Shown piece after piece: positions 43,657 through 52,440 of a stretch of 64,000 nt of DNA (positions within the stretch are counted from its first letter, which is position 1; every line of letters starts with the position of its first letter). The DNA is taken from the NCBI GenBank assembly GCA_965217935.1, contig OZ244581.1:1364001-1428000 (forward strand), read 5' to 3'. The position numbers and the translations under genes were made by a program. The stretch comes from JBBROS01 sp965217935 (GTDB taxonomy: Bacteria > Pseudomonadota > Alphaproteobacteria > Acetobacterales > Acetobacteraceae). The notes beneath the pieces are model-generated. The model was not told where the DNA came from and did not search any database. It saw only the letters and a list, made by a program, of their open reading frames with translations.

Positions 43657-44355
43657 ATGGATGGGCTGGGTTCAATCGGGGCGCCCGCGGATATTTCATG
43701 GCGGGCGGCGCCGGGGCTGCAGGATTACGCGGCGGCGCTGGCGGCGATGGAGGCGCGGGTGGCGGCGATCCGCGCGGGCAAAGCGGGCGAGCTGGTTTGG
43801 CTGGTCGAGCACCCGCCGCTGTATACCGCCGGGACGTCGGCGCAGGACGCGGACCTGGTTGGCGCGGCGCCGTTCCCAGTACATCGGGCGGGGCGCGGCG
43901 GGCAGTGGACGTATCACGGGCCGGGGCAACGGGTGGCCTACGCGATGCTCGACCTGACGCGGGCGCATGGGCGCGTGCCGGCGCGGGACGTGCGGCGCTA
44001 CGTGGACGGGTTGGAGGAGTGGCTGATCGTGGCACTCGGGCGGCTCGGGGTCCGCGGCGAACGGCGGGCGGGGCGGGTTGGCATCTGGGTGGCCGACGCG
44101 CCCGGCGGGGAGGCGAAGATCGCCGCGATCGGGGTGCGGGTGACGCGGTGGGTGAGCTGGCACGGGGTGGCGCTGAACGTGCATCCGAACCTCGATCATT
44201 TCGGCGGCATCGTTCCGTGCGGCATTCGCGAGCACGGGGTGACGAGCTTGCGGGCGCTCGGGCTGGCGGTGACGATGGGCGATGCCGACAGGGCGTTGCG
44301 GCGCGCTTGGACGGATGTGTTCGGCAGGCGGCTCGATGATGGCGGGCAGGGATAG
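43657..44355 (+). CDS. lipB: Octanoyltransferase LipB
   Basis: The 232-aa enzyme moves octanoyl groups from acyl carrier protein to lipoate-dependent enzymes. The motif GGQWTYHGPGQRVAY lies at about residues 81-95. The catalytic Cys is C188 in GGIVPCGI and a conserved Lys is K154. It stands alone and ends at a GC-rich hairpin. Confidence 0.95.
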   Translation: MDGLGSIGAPADISWRAAPGLQDYAAALAAMEARVAAIRAGKAGELVWLVEHPPLYTAGTSAQDADLVGAAPFPVHRAGRGGQWTYHGPGQRVAYAMLDLTRAHGRVPARDVRRYVDGLEEWLIVALGRLGVRGERRAGRVGIWVADAPGGEAKIAAIGVRVTRWVSWHGVALNVHPNLDHFGGIVPCGIREHGVTSLRALGLAVTMGDADRALRRAWTDVFGRRLDDGGQG

Positions 44356-44364
44356 GTCCGCTTG

Positions 44365-44387
44365 GGCCGGGAGCCGCGCTCCCGGCC
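44365..44387. terminator. Hairpin between lipB and a convergent gene
   Basis: Perfect 9-bp arms GGCCGGGAG and CTCCCGGCC surround CCGCG. No T run follows, so it is a weak or Rho-assisted terminator candidate. Confidence 0.5.
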
Positions 44388-44408
44388 ATGCGACGCCGGA
44401 TCAAGCGC

Positions 44409-45068
44409 TCATGAGAACACGCTGAGCAAGCCGCCTTTTGGCTTCGGCGCAGGCGGCGCGGCTGCGGGCTGGGCGTTTGATTGCGTTCCGCTTGCGCCGC
44501 CCTGCGCCGCCGGCGGCTCGCTGGCGGAATGCGGATCCCTGGCGGCAGGCGCGGACTGAGGCGGCGCCGAGGCTTGTTGCGGGGACGCCGAGGCCTCGGG
44601 TTGGCTCGGTGGCGGCTGGCTGGATGGGGGCGCGGGCTGGCTTGCTGCCTGTTGTTCGGGCGCAGGCTCGCTTCTGGGCGCCTCCGAGGGCTTGGCTTGG
44701 GCGGGCGCCGTCGATGCCGCTGCCGGGGCGGCGCCGGACGATGCGGGCGCCGGCGCCGGCTTGGCATCGCCCGGCGGGGCCGCGGCCGCAGCGCTGACGC
44801 CGCCGGCCGCGAACAAGGCCCTGACGCGGTCCTGCAGCCCGCGGCCGAACGCCGCGCCCGCTGAACCGGATTTGCTATCCGACAGGTTCTTGGCGAGATC
44901 CGCGATGCGTTGGGCTTCGGGGCTGATTTTCACCTGGTCCGCCCGGAAGGCGAATTGCGGCTTGGCATTGGCGTTCGAGGCCCCTGGCTGGAACGGCGCC
45001 GGGTATGGCGAGCGCGCCGGCAATGCTGAGAGGGTCGCGACGGCGACCGAACCGATAGAGTCAACCAA
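44409..45068 (-). CDS. Low-complexity Ala/Pro/Gln-rich protein of unknown function
   Basis: I place the start at TTG 45068, seven bases after GGAGG, giving 219 aa (MVDSIGSVAVATL). Residues 35-75 may fold (FRADQVKISPEAQRIADLAK). From about residue 95 to the end the chain is almost all Ala, Pro, Gln and Ser, so it is probably disordered. No domain is recognised. The strong ribosome site argues that it is translated. Confidence 0.6.
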   Translation of the reverse strand: MVDSIGSVAVATLSALPARSPYPAPFQPGASNANAKPQFAFRADQVKISPEAQRIADLAKNLSDSKSGSAGAAFGRGLQDRVRALFAAGGVSAAAAAPPGDAKPAPAPASSGAAPAAASTAPAQAKPSEAPRSEPAPEQQAASQPAPPSSQPPPSQPEASASPQQASAPPQSAPAARDPHSASEPPAAQGGASGTQSNAQPAAAPPAPKPKGGLLSVFS

Positions 45069-45156
45069 AATAAACCTCCATTTCGACAATGAGACGAAAT
45101 CTATTTTTAGCGACGCTCGTTAATTTTCGATTGAGACCCGAGGAGTTTTCATCGTC

Positions 45157-45435
45157 TCAGCCGAGGGTTGGCTTGGCGATGAAATCCACCCTGCCCTCCG
45201 GTTCGGCCAAATCTTCGTGGATCAGGGTGACGGATGCCCCTGGCGGGCCGCGGCGGCAGGCGCGCAACAGCTCCTCGACCGCGGCGACATCGCCCTCGGC
45301 GAAGGCCGCGACGGCGCCGTCCGGCTCGTTGCGGACCCAGCCGGCGACGCCGAGGGTCGTTGCGGTGCGGACCATCCATTGGCGGTAGCCGACGCCCTGG
45401 ACATGGCCCTGGATGCGCAGGCGCTTCGCGGTCAC
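45157..45435 (-). CDS. acyP: Acylphosphatase
   Basis: The 92-aa enzyme hydrolyses acyl phosphates. The active-site loop IQGHVQGVGYRQWM lies at about residues 8-21, with the catalytic Arg in YRQW and Asn in GWVRNEPDG. It uses a GTG start that overlaps the ATP12 gene stop (GTGA), as last gene of a four-gene coupled operon. Confidence 0.92.
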   Translation of the reverse strand: MTAKRLRIQGHVQGVGYRQWMVRTATTLGVAGWVRNEPDGAVAAFAEGDVAAVEELLRACRRGPPGASVTLIHEDLAEPEGRVDFIAKPTLG

Positions 45436-46151
45436 GGCTGGGCGCTCAGGCGGAGGACGCGCTCGGCCAAGGCGATGTCGGCGGCGACGGCGGCGCGGCG
45501 GTGGGCTGCCTCGGCATCCTCGCCCCAGGCGTCGACCTCGAACTGCTCGTCCAGGCTGGAGAGGGCGTAGGCTTGGGCGGCGTCGAGCGCCGCGTCGGCG
45601 AGGGCGAGGCCGAGGACGGCGCTGCCGAGGGCCGGGACGGCGACGCCGAGGGCGGCGAGGGCCTCGGGGGCGTAGCCGGCCATGACCTCGCCGACGCGCG
45701 CCAAGGCGGCCGGGTCCTGCTCGACGTGGACGATGCCTGCCGTGGGGACGAGCCTTGCGCCGTGCCGGCGGCCAAGCCAGTCGAGCCAGGGCTGCCAGGC
45801 CAGGGCCTGGCGGATGACCAGGGGCTCGGGATGCGCGGCGCGGTAGCAGAGAAGGTCGGTTTCGGCGTAGCGGGCCAACTCGCGGGCGATGGGGGCCGGG
45901 TCGGGGGCGATGCGGTCCTGGGCGGTGCCGGCGACGCGGGTGAGCGGGACGGCGTCCATGCTCAGGGGGGCGCCTTTCTCGCCGCCCGCGGCTTGCCATT
46001 CCGCGGCGATGGCCTCGGCGAGCGCGCGGCCGCGGATCGACAGCGGGGCGCCGCCCGGGATGCGCATGGGTTTGTTGTCGAGCAGGACGCTGTAGGCGCC
46101 TGGCTTGCCGCCGACGCGGGCCTCGGCCCAGAAGCGGCGCAGTCCGCTCAT
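45432..46151 (-). CDS. ATP12-family F1-ATPase assembly chaperone
   Basis: The 239-aa protein matches the ATP12 family, which helps assemble the alpha subunit of F1-ATPase. Typical segments are RRFWAEARVGG, VLLDNKPMRIPGG, AETDLLCYRA and a WLDWLGRRHG region. It is found in alphaproteobacteria and mitochondria. Both ends overlap neighbours by 4 bp. Confidence 0.9.
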   Translation of the reverse strand: MSGLRRFWAEARVGGKPGAYSVLLDNKPMRIPGGAPLSIRGRALAEAIAAEWQAAGGEKGAPLSMDAVPLTRVAGTAQDRIAPDPAPIARELARYAETDLLCYRAAHPEPLVIRQALAWQPWLDWLGRRHGARLVPTAGIVHVEQDPAALARVGEVMAGYAPEALAALGVAVPALGSAVLGLALADAALDAAQAYALSSLDEQFEVDAWGEDAEAAHRRAAVAADIALAERVLRLSAQP

Positions 46152-48388
46152 GGCGTCGCCTTGGCGGGCGCGCGGGCGGCGGCCAGGGCGGGGCCGCAGA
46201 CATCGGTAAACGGCACGCCCAGGGAAAAGCCGAAGCGGCCGGGGGCGATGCCGCCGCGCTCGAGCGCGGGCGTCGGGGCGGCGATCGGGCCGGTCAGGCG
46301 GACGGGACCGCCGACATTGATGCCGCCGATGCTGACCGTGGGGCGGACGCGAAGGTTGAGGGTGTCGTTGACCAAGTTCACGCTGCCTTCAGCTTGCAAC
46401 TGGATGCGGCTGGTGTCGAGGGCGAAGGCGCGGATTTCGGCTTGGCCGCCGGTGATGTCGGCGCCGGCGGCGAGGCAACGCACCTGGCTCTCGCCCCTGG
46501 CGTCGATGGGCAGGTTGGCGGCGCGCAGGAGGGCGCCAAACAGGCCGACCAGGGCTTTGTTGCCGATCCGGCCGTCGGTCAGGGCGATGCCGGCGTGGCC
46601 GTTGAGGGTCGGGAGCATGGCGCGTAGGGTGCTGCCGGCGGCTCGAAGGTCGAGATTGAGGTCGAGCGCGCCGGCGAGCAGGCCGTTCGCGCCGGCGGCG
46701 GCGGCGATAGGGGCGGCATTCAGCTTCGGGGCCTGCAGGGCGAGGGCGGCAGTCGGCGGGGCGGCGGCGGCATCGGCGCCGAGCCGGGCCTGGATCGCGC
46801 CGCTGGGGGCGGTAAGGCTGGCCGGGTCGAGGCGGAGCTTGCCATCTTGCAGGACGAGATGGGCCTCGATGGCGCGGTATTCGGCGCCTTTGAGCCGGGC
46901 CTCGGCGCCGGTGAACCGCAGGTCGGCGTCGGCCCGGCGAAGGGCGGCAAACGGAAGGGGGCGGTCCAGGGCGTGCTCGGGCGGGGCGGCGGACGCTGAT
47001 GCCGGTGGGCTGGGTGACTGTTGCGGCGCCGCCGCGGGCGGGATGAAGGCGTCGAGGTCGAGGCGTTGCCAGGCCAGGGCGCCTCGGATCGACGGGCGGG
47101 GCTTGCGTCCCAAAGCCAGGTCGCCGGACAGATCGCCTTGCTTGCTGTTGAAGCGCAGGCCGCTTATGGCGAGGCCAGGCCCCGGCGACAGCGGCGAGAG
47201 GCGGGCATCGAGCGCCGCGTCCTGCAGCGCTGGGAGGGAGAGGCCGGCCAGGGCGCCGGTGCGGCGAAGGTCGGGGATCTTGGCCGCGACGGTCACGGCA
47301 AGGGCCGGATCGGAGGGCGGAGCCAGGACCCCCTGCCCGCTCAGGCTGGCGCCGTCGGTCAGGATCAAGGCCTGGAACGGGACCGGGCCGCCTTGCACGG
47401 CGGCGTTCAGGGTTTCGGCGTTGAAGGCCATCGACACCGGCAAATCGCGCAGGCGGGCTTCGGCGACGAGCTTGAGAGGCTTGTCGAGGGCCTGTGCCTC
47501 GAGATCGAGGCGGGTGAGTTGCAGGCCTGGGAGAACGGCGCCGAGGTCGGATGGGGCGGCGAGCAGGTGCAGGTTGCCAAGACCGCCCGGGCCGAGCTGG
47601 GCGGACACATCGACGCCCTTCACTGACGGGACCGGCTGGCCGAGCAAGGGCTGGAGCGCCGCGGTATCCGGGACGAGGAGGCGAATGGCCAACTCGCCGC
47701 CGAGCTGGCCGGCAACGGTGAGCGCGAGGCCTCCGCCGACGGCAGAGACATTGATCGGGGCGGGCGCCTGGGTGAGTGGGCCGGACGTTCCGCTCAGGGT
47801 GAAATCGACGCCCCTGATCGAGAGCGTGCCCTGGAGCGGGCCGCCGGAGGGGGCGAGGGCCAGCGACTGAATCGTGAGCGGCGGCGAATCCTGCCATTGC
47901 AGGCGGGCATCGTTGACGTTGATTTGCCGGATCGTGAGCGGGTTGGCCGCGGGGCTGGCGGGCGTGGGGGCCGGGCTGCCCGGCGCCGGTTGCGGGGTCG
48001 AGGCGGGGCGCCAGTTGCCTTGGCCGGCCGCGTTCCGCTCCAGGCGTATGTCGGGATGATCCAGGGTGATGAACCGCACCTCGACCTGGCCGGAGAGCAA
48101 CGGGCGGAGCGGCAGGCGAACGACGAGCCGCTGCAGGGTGGCGAAGTCCGGGCGAGAGAAGCCGGGCGGATTGAGCAGGGCGACGTCGGTGGCCGTGACG
48201 GTGGGAGCGGACGACCAGGCGAGGCGGAGGGGGCCGCCGAGGCGGAGGGGGTGGCCGGTGGCGCGCTCGACGGCGGCAACGATGCGGGCGCGGACGAAGC
48301 CGCTGTTCAGGACCGCGCCGCCGCCGACATAGGCCGCGAGCGGCAGCAGGGCGACGATGACGAGCAGGATGAGGCCGGCGCGCTTCAT
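46148..48388 (-). CDS. AsmA-family envelope protein
   Basis: The 746-aa protein has one N-terminal membrane helix (about residues 4-24). A long periplasmic region with repeated beta-rich segments follows. The AsmA C-terminal block is HAGIALTDGRIGNKALVGLFGALLRA with DTSRIQLQAEGSVNLVNDTL. AsmA-like proteins act in outer-membrane lipid transport or maintenance. A Pro/Ala-rich stretch lies near 460-480. It is coupled to rluA-like and ATP12 genes by ATGA overlaps. Confidence 0.9.
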   Translation of the reverse strand: MKRAGLILLVIVALLPLAAYVGGGAVLNSGFVRARIVAAVERATGHPLRLGGPLRLAWSSAPTVTATDVALLNPPGFSRPDFATLQRLVVRLPLRPLLSGQVEVRFITLDHPDIRLERNAAGQGNWRPASTPQPAPGSPAPTPASPAANPLTIRQINVNDARLQWQDSPPLTIQSLALAPSGGPLQGTLSIRGVDFTLSGTSGPLTQAPAPINVSAVGGGLALTVAGQLGGELAIRLLVPDTAALQPLLGQPVPSVKGVDVSAQLGPGGLGNLHLLAAPSDLGAVLPGLQLTRLDLEAQALDKPLKLVAEARLRDLPVSMAFNAETLNAAVQGGPVPFQALILTDGASLSGQGVLAPPSDPALAVTVAAKIPDLRRTGALAGLSLPALQDAALDARLSPLSPGPGLAISGLRFNSKQGDLSGDLALGRKPRPSIRGALAWQRLDLDAFIPPAAAPQQSPSPPASASAAPPEHALDRPLPFAALRRADADLRFTGAEARLKGAEYRAIEAHLVLQDGKLRLDPASLTAPSGAIQARLGADAAAAPPTAALALQAPKLNAAPIAAAAGANGLLAGALDLNLDLRAAGSTLRAMLPTLNGHAGIALTDGRIGNKALVGLFGALLRAANLPIDARGESQVRCLAAGADITGGQAEIRAFALDTSRIQLQAEGSVNLVNDTLNLRVRPTVSIGGINVGGPVRLTGPIAAPTPALERGGIAPGRFGFSLGVPFTDVCGPALAAARAPAKATP

Positions 48389-49371
48389 CGCCGGGCGGCC
48401 CTCGCGGGCGGGCGGGCCTCGAAGCCGAGCGTCTTGAAGGTCTCGCGCATGTGCGGCGGCAGCGCGGCCTCGACCACGAGGCGCCCGCCGGCCGGGTGCG
48501 GCAGGTCGAGCGCGCGCGCGTGCAGGTGGAGCTTGTCCGGCAGGCCCTCGATGACGGCGTTGCCGGCGTTGTTCTGGTCCGGCTCGTGATACTTACGGTC
48601 GCCGACAATGGGCGCGCCGAGGGCGACGCAGTGGACGCGGAGCTGGTGCGTGCGGCCGGTGACGGGGCTGAGCTCCAGCCAGGCCAGCTTCTGCCCGGCG
48701 TTGTCGAGCGTGCGGTAGTCGGTCACGGCGCGCTGGGCGTCCTCGTCGTCGCGGGTGGCGGGGACGCTGCGTTCGCCGCGGGCGCCGGCGTATTTGAGCA
48801 GGGGAAGATCGATGCGGCCCTCGACCGGGACGGGACGCCCGGCCACGACGGCCCAGTAGGTCTTCTGCACCGCCCGGCCGCGGAACGCGCTCGCGAGCTT
48901 GGCGGCGACGCCCGGGGTGCGGGCGAGGACCAGCGCCCCGGAGGTGTCCCGGTCGAGGCGATGGACCAGGCGGGGGCGGACGCCGCTCCCGTCGCGGAGG
49001 GCGTCGAGCATGCCGTCGAGATGGCGGGTGATGCCGGGGCCGCCCTGGACGGGAAGGCCGTAGGGCTTGTCGAGGACGATGACCTGATCGTCGCGGTACA
49101 GGACCATGGACTCGAGTTCGCGGCGGATGGCGGGGTCCGCGGCGGCGGGCGCCGCCGGGGCCGGGCCTGCGGGAAGGGGCGGGACGCGGACGGCCTGGCC
49201 GGAGGCAAGGCGGGTCGCGGCATCGGCGCGCTTGCCGTCGACGCGGATCTGCCCCGTGCGGCAGAGCTTCTGGATGGCGGATTGGGTGAGGCCGGGGAAG
49301 TGGCGGCGGAACCAGCGGTCGAGACGGATTTCGGCTTCGTCCTCGGTGACGGTGCGGAGCTCAACGGCCAT
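48385..49371 (-). CDS. RluA-family 23S rRNA pseudouridine synthase (RluC-like)
   Basis: The 328-aa enzyme has an N-terminal S4 RNA-binding domain (about residues 17-65). The catalytic domain has HRLDRDTSG (catalytic Asp D140) and the GRTHQLRVH motif. It most resembles RluC, which modifies several uridines of 23S rRNA; the exact positions are inferred. It is the first gene of the operon with asmA, ATP12 and acyP. Confidence 0.9.
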   Translation of the reverse strand: MAVELRTVTEDEAEIRLDRWFRRHFPGLTQSAIQKLCRTGQIRVDGKRADAATRLASGQAVRVPPLPAGPAPAAPAAADPAIRRELESMVLYRDDQVIVLDKPYGLPVQGGPGITRHLDGMLDALRDGSGVRPRLVHRLDRDTSGALVLARTPGVAAKLASAFRGRAVQKTYWAVVAGRPVPVEGRIDLPLLKYAGARGERSVPATRDDEDAQRAVTDYRTLDNAGQKLAWLELSPVTGRTHQLRVHCVALGAPIVGDRKYHEPDQNNAGNAVIEGLPDKLHLHARALDLPHPAGGRLVVEAALPPHMRETFKTLGFEARPPARAARR

Positions 49372-49606
49372 GTCGGGCCTCGTGCAGGGCGGGCCGGGAG
49401 GCGAGGCGCTTCATGATCTCGGGTTCAAGGCCGCAGAGGGCTTTGCGGGGGGCGGGGATGGCATTCCGACGCCGCCCTTGCGTCATGAGCAAGGCGTGGC
49501 GACCGCTCGGACATGATGGCCGGAACGGACGCGAGCAACGATGAGACGGCCTGATCAGACGGGAGCGACATGGTTCAGATAACTTGAGGTGAAGGATGAT
49601 GCTGGC

Positions 49607-49676
49607 CTACGCAGGCATTCAAGACGCATCGTTCCGCGCACGGGGACGCCAAGCCGTCCCGCGGACTGATGCTTAG
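49607..49676 (+). repeat. Family 1 repeat, internally deleted copy E (70 bp)
   Basis: It starts CTACGCAGGCATTC and jumps straight to AAGACGCATCGTTCC, ending GGACTGATGCTTAG. The second arm of the hairpin is missing, while both ends are kept. It lies in the 450-bp gap before zwf, where I see no gene. Confidence 0.78.
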
Positions 49677-49821
49677 AAGGGGCGAGAGAAGTCAGCAAGG
49701 CTATTCCACGCCGATCATGCGGCCCGTCATTGCGTTCCCGGGCCGGCTTTCCATTCAGTGACGCCATTCGAGCTTTTCGGCATACAGTGCCGTCATTGCA
49801 ACGAGCATGGAATGAGCAGCG

Positions 49822-51291
49822 ATGTCGTCCAAGAAAGCCCGCGCCGGGGTCGGCCCCCGCTACCCGCAAGTCGTCGTCCTCGTCGGCGCCACCGGCGATC
49901 TCTCCCGCCGCAAGCTCATCCCCGGCCTGTTCCACCTGTCCGCCGCCGGGTTCATTCCCGGTTGCCGCATCATCGGCGTCTCGCTGGACGACCTCACCCC
50001 CGAGGCCTTCCGCACCCACGCGCGCGAGTCCCTCAACCAATTCTCCATGCGCCGCGTCGACGAGGACGACTGGTCCGCCTTTGCCGACTCCCTCGACTAC
50101 GTCCCGCTCTCCGCCGGGGCCGAGGTCCTGCGCGCGGCCGTCGCCCGCGCCGAACAGGCCCTCGGCGGGGAGAGCCGCCGCGTCCATTATCTCAGCGTCC
50201 CGCCCAACGCCGCCCTCTCCGCCGTCCACATGCTGGCCCGCGGCGACCTCGTCGACCGCTCCCGCATCATCATGGAGAAGCCGTTCGGCACCGACCTGGC
50301 CACCGCCGTCACCCTCAATGCCAAGCTCCACGACGTGTTTTCCGAGGACCAGATCTTCCGCATCGACCACTTCCTCGGCAAGGAGCCGGCGCAGAACATC
50401 CTCGCCTTCCGCTTCGCCAACGGCCTGTTCGAGCCGATCTGGAACCGGAATTTCATCGACCACGTCCAGATCGACGTCCCCGAGACGCTGGGCCTCGGCA
50501 CGCGCGCCGCGTTCTACGAACAAACGGGGGCGTTCCGCGACATGATCGTCACGCACCTGTTCCAGATCCTCGCCTTCATGGCCATGGAGCCGCCCACCGC
50601 GCTCGAGCCCAAGCCGATCAGCGAGGAGAAGAACAAGGTTTTCCGCAGTATGCTGCCGATCGAGCCTCGTCACGTCGTCCGCGGGCAATACACCGGCTAC
50701 CGCGCCGAACCCGGCGTCGACCCGGAATCCGACACCGAGACCTTCGTCGCCCTCAAGTGCATGATCGACAACTGGCGCTGGGCCGGCGTCCCGTTCTTCC
50801 TGCGCACCGGCAAGCGCCTCGCCGAAGGCCAGCGCATCATCTCCATCGCCTTTCGCGAGCCGCCCAAGAGCATGTTCCCCGTAGGCTCCGGCGTCGGCGC
50901 GCAGGGACCGGACCACCTGACGTTCGACCTCGCCGACGCTTCAAAGATGTCGCTTTCGTTCTACGGCAAGCGCCCCGGCCCCGGCATGAGGCTCGACAAG
51001 CTCAGCTTGCAATTCGCCATGCACGACACCGGCCTCATCGGCGACGTGCTCGAAGCTTACGAACGCCTGATCCTGGACGCCATGCGCGGCGACCATACCC
51101 TTTTCACCACCGCCGAGGGCATCGAACGCCTGTGGCAAGTCTCCGAACCCCTGCTCGAACTGCCGCCCCCCGTGCGCCTGTATGAGCCCGGCTCCTGGGG
51201 GCCGAAATCCGTGCATCAGCTCGTCGCCCCGCACGCTTGGCGGCTCCCCTTCGAGCGGGCCTGGCGCGGCCCCAGCACGGCCGAGGCTTGA
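49822..51291 (+). CDS. zwf: Glucose-6-phosphate 1-dehydrogenase
   Basis: The 489-aa enzyme oxidises glucose-6-phosphate to 6-phosphogluconolactone with NADP. The Rossmann motif GATGDLSRRKL is at about residues 22-32, the active-site RIDHFLGKE at about 173-181 and the substrate region PFFLRTGKRLAE near 320. It starts at ATG and is followed immediately by a family 2 repeat. Confidence 0.97.
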   Translation: MSSKKARAGVGPRYPQVVVLVGATGDLSRRKLIPGLFHLSAAGFIPGCRIIGVSLDDLTPEAFRTHARESLNQFSMRRVDEDDWSAFADSLDYVPLSAGAEVLRAAVARAEQALGGESRRVHYLSVPPNAALSAVHMLARGDLVDRSRIIMEKPFGTDLATAVTLNAKLHDVFSEDQIFRIDHFLGKEPAQNILAFRFANGLFEPIWNRNFIDHVQIDVPETLGLGTRAAFYEQTGAFRDMIVTHLFQILAFMAMEPPTALEPKPISEEKNKVFRSMLPIEPRHVVRGQYTGYRAEPGVDPESDTETFVALKCMIDNWRWAGVPFFLRTGKRLAEGQRIISIAFREPPKSMFPVGSGVGAQGPDHLTFDLADASKMSLSFYGKRPGPGMRLDKLSLQFAMHDTGLIGDVLEAYERLILDAMRGDHTLFTTAEGIERLWQVSEPLLELPPPVRLYEPGSWGPKSVHQLVAPHAWRLPFERAWRGPSTAEA

Positions 51292-51292
51292 G

Positions 51293-51381
51293 GCCCGTTC
51301 GGAAACGGATGCCGTTGCCCGGTCAGGCGAACGAACGCCTTTAGCTTTCGGTTTGCCGGGCAGCGTTGCCACGCCGTTCGG
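51293..51381 (-). repeat. Family 2 hairpin repeat, copy 2e
   Basis: It fills the entire 90-bp space between the converging zwf and acyltransferase genes. Read on the minus strand it has CAACGCTGCCCGGCAAACCG, then CGTTCGTTCGCCTGACCGGG. It ends near TTTCCGAACGGGCC. The left hairpin arm is degenerate. Confidence 0.7.
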
Positions 51382-52440
51382 TCAAGGCGTCGCGACGCCG
51401 ATTGCAACCGCGTCGGCTTGCGCCTCCCGCGCCGCCGCCCGCCGCCTTGGTTTCAGCGCCAGGCAAGGCCGCTCGATCCATCGCCATGACACCCAGGCGA
51501 TCGGCGCCGCCACGGCCAAAGCCGCCGCCGTCAGGCCAAACGGCCCCAACCCAAGGCCGAACAGCGAGACCAGCGCCTGCTGCGCCGGGCAGCCCCAGAG
51601 GTAAAGCCCGTATGATAGGTCGGTACGCTGCCCGATGCCCGCTAAGATCGGGCTTTCAGCCAGCCCGAACGCCAACGTCAGATAGGGTATGGCCAGCAAC
51701 ACCGCCCCGCCCAGCAGCGGCCCCGCCGGCATCAGCCCGAGCGCGCCCAGAAGCAGCAGCCCCGCCTGCGGGCTCAGCCACGCCTCCAGCCGCCAGCACC
51801 GCACCAGCGCTCCCAGCACGAACGCTCCGGCAAACCGCAAGGCGAACGGCACGCTGCTCCAGTAGACCACCGGCTGCACCTGCTCCGGCCGCATCACCGT
51901 GAACACGTAGCCCGCCGCCAACGCCGCCACGGCGACCGAAGGCAGCACCGCCCAACGGATCGCTGCCGCCCGCCCCGCATACAGCGGCAGCAGCGCATAC
52001 ATCGCCGCCTCGATCGGCAGCGACCACAGCGACCCGTTCACCGCCGTGAAGGGCCGCCCATCCTGAAACACGCCGGGCAACGCATAATAGGGCGCCAGCA
52101 AGGCGTTCCAGAGATACCGCCGCGTCTCGGCATCGTGGGCATAGGCGCCGAGCGGCAAGGCCGTGAACGACGGCCCCAACACCAGGACCATCCCGGCCAC
52201 GACCGCCGCCAACCCCGGCATGATCCTGAGCGCCCGCCGCAGCGCGAAGCGGGTGACTGAGGGGTCCGACAGCCAGCTTGCCGCGATCAGGTATCCGCTG
52301 ATGGTAAAGAATATCCTGACCGCCAGGACGTGCACCGGCACCCCGAACCACTCGGGCGGCGGCTGGCCGGTGATCACGAACGAATGCCCGAAGATGACCA
52401 TCCCCGCCGCGATCAGCCGCAGCGCGCCGAGGTTGTTCAC
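51382..52440 (-). CDS. Acyltransferase family 3 (OafA-like) membrane protein
   Basis: The 352-aa protein has about ten membrane segments and the AT-3 fold. It starts at GTG with NNLGALRLIAAGMVIFGHSF (the conserved His is in FGHSF) and has FFTISGYLIAASWL. Such enzymes O-acylate cell-surface sugars. The start overlaps the ABC-F gene stop (GTGA). The substrate is unknown. Confidence 0.88.
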   Translation of the reverse strand: MNNLGALRLIAAGMVIFGHSFVITGQPPPEWFGVPVHVLAVRIFFTISGYLIAASWLSDPSVTRFALRRALRIMPGLAAVVAGMVLVLGPSFTALPLGAYAHDAETRRYLWNALLAPYYALPGVFQDGRPFTAVNGSLWSLPIEAAMYALLPLYAGRAAAIRWAVLPSVAVAALAAGYVFTVMRPEQVQPVVYWSSVPFALRFAGAFVLGALVRCWRLEAWLSPQAGLLLLGALGLMPAGPLLGGAVLLAIPYLTLAFGLAESPILAGIGQRTDLSYGLYLWGCPAQQALVSLFGLGLGPFGLTAAALAVAAPIAWVSWRWIERPCLALKPRRRAAAREAQADAVAIGVATP

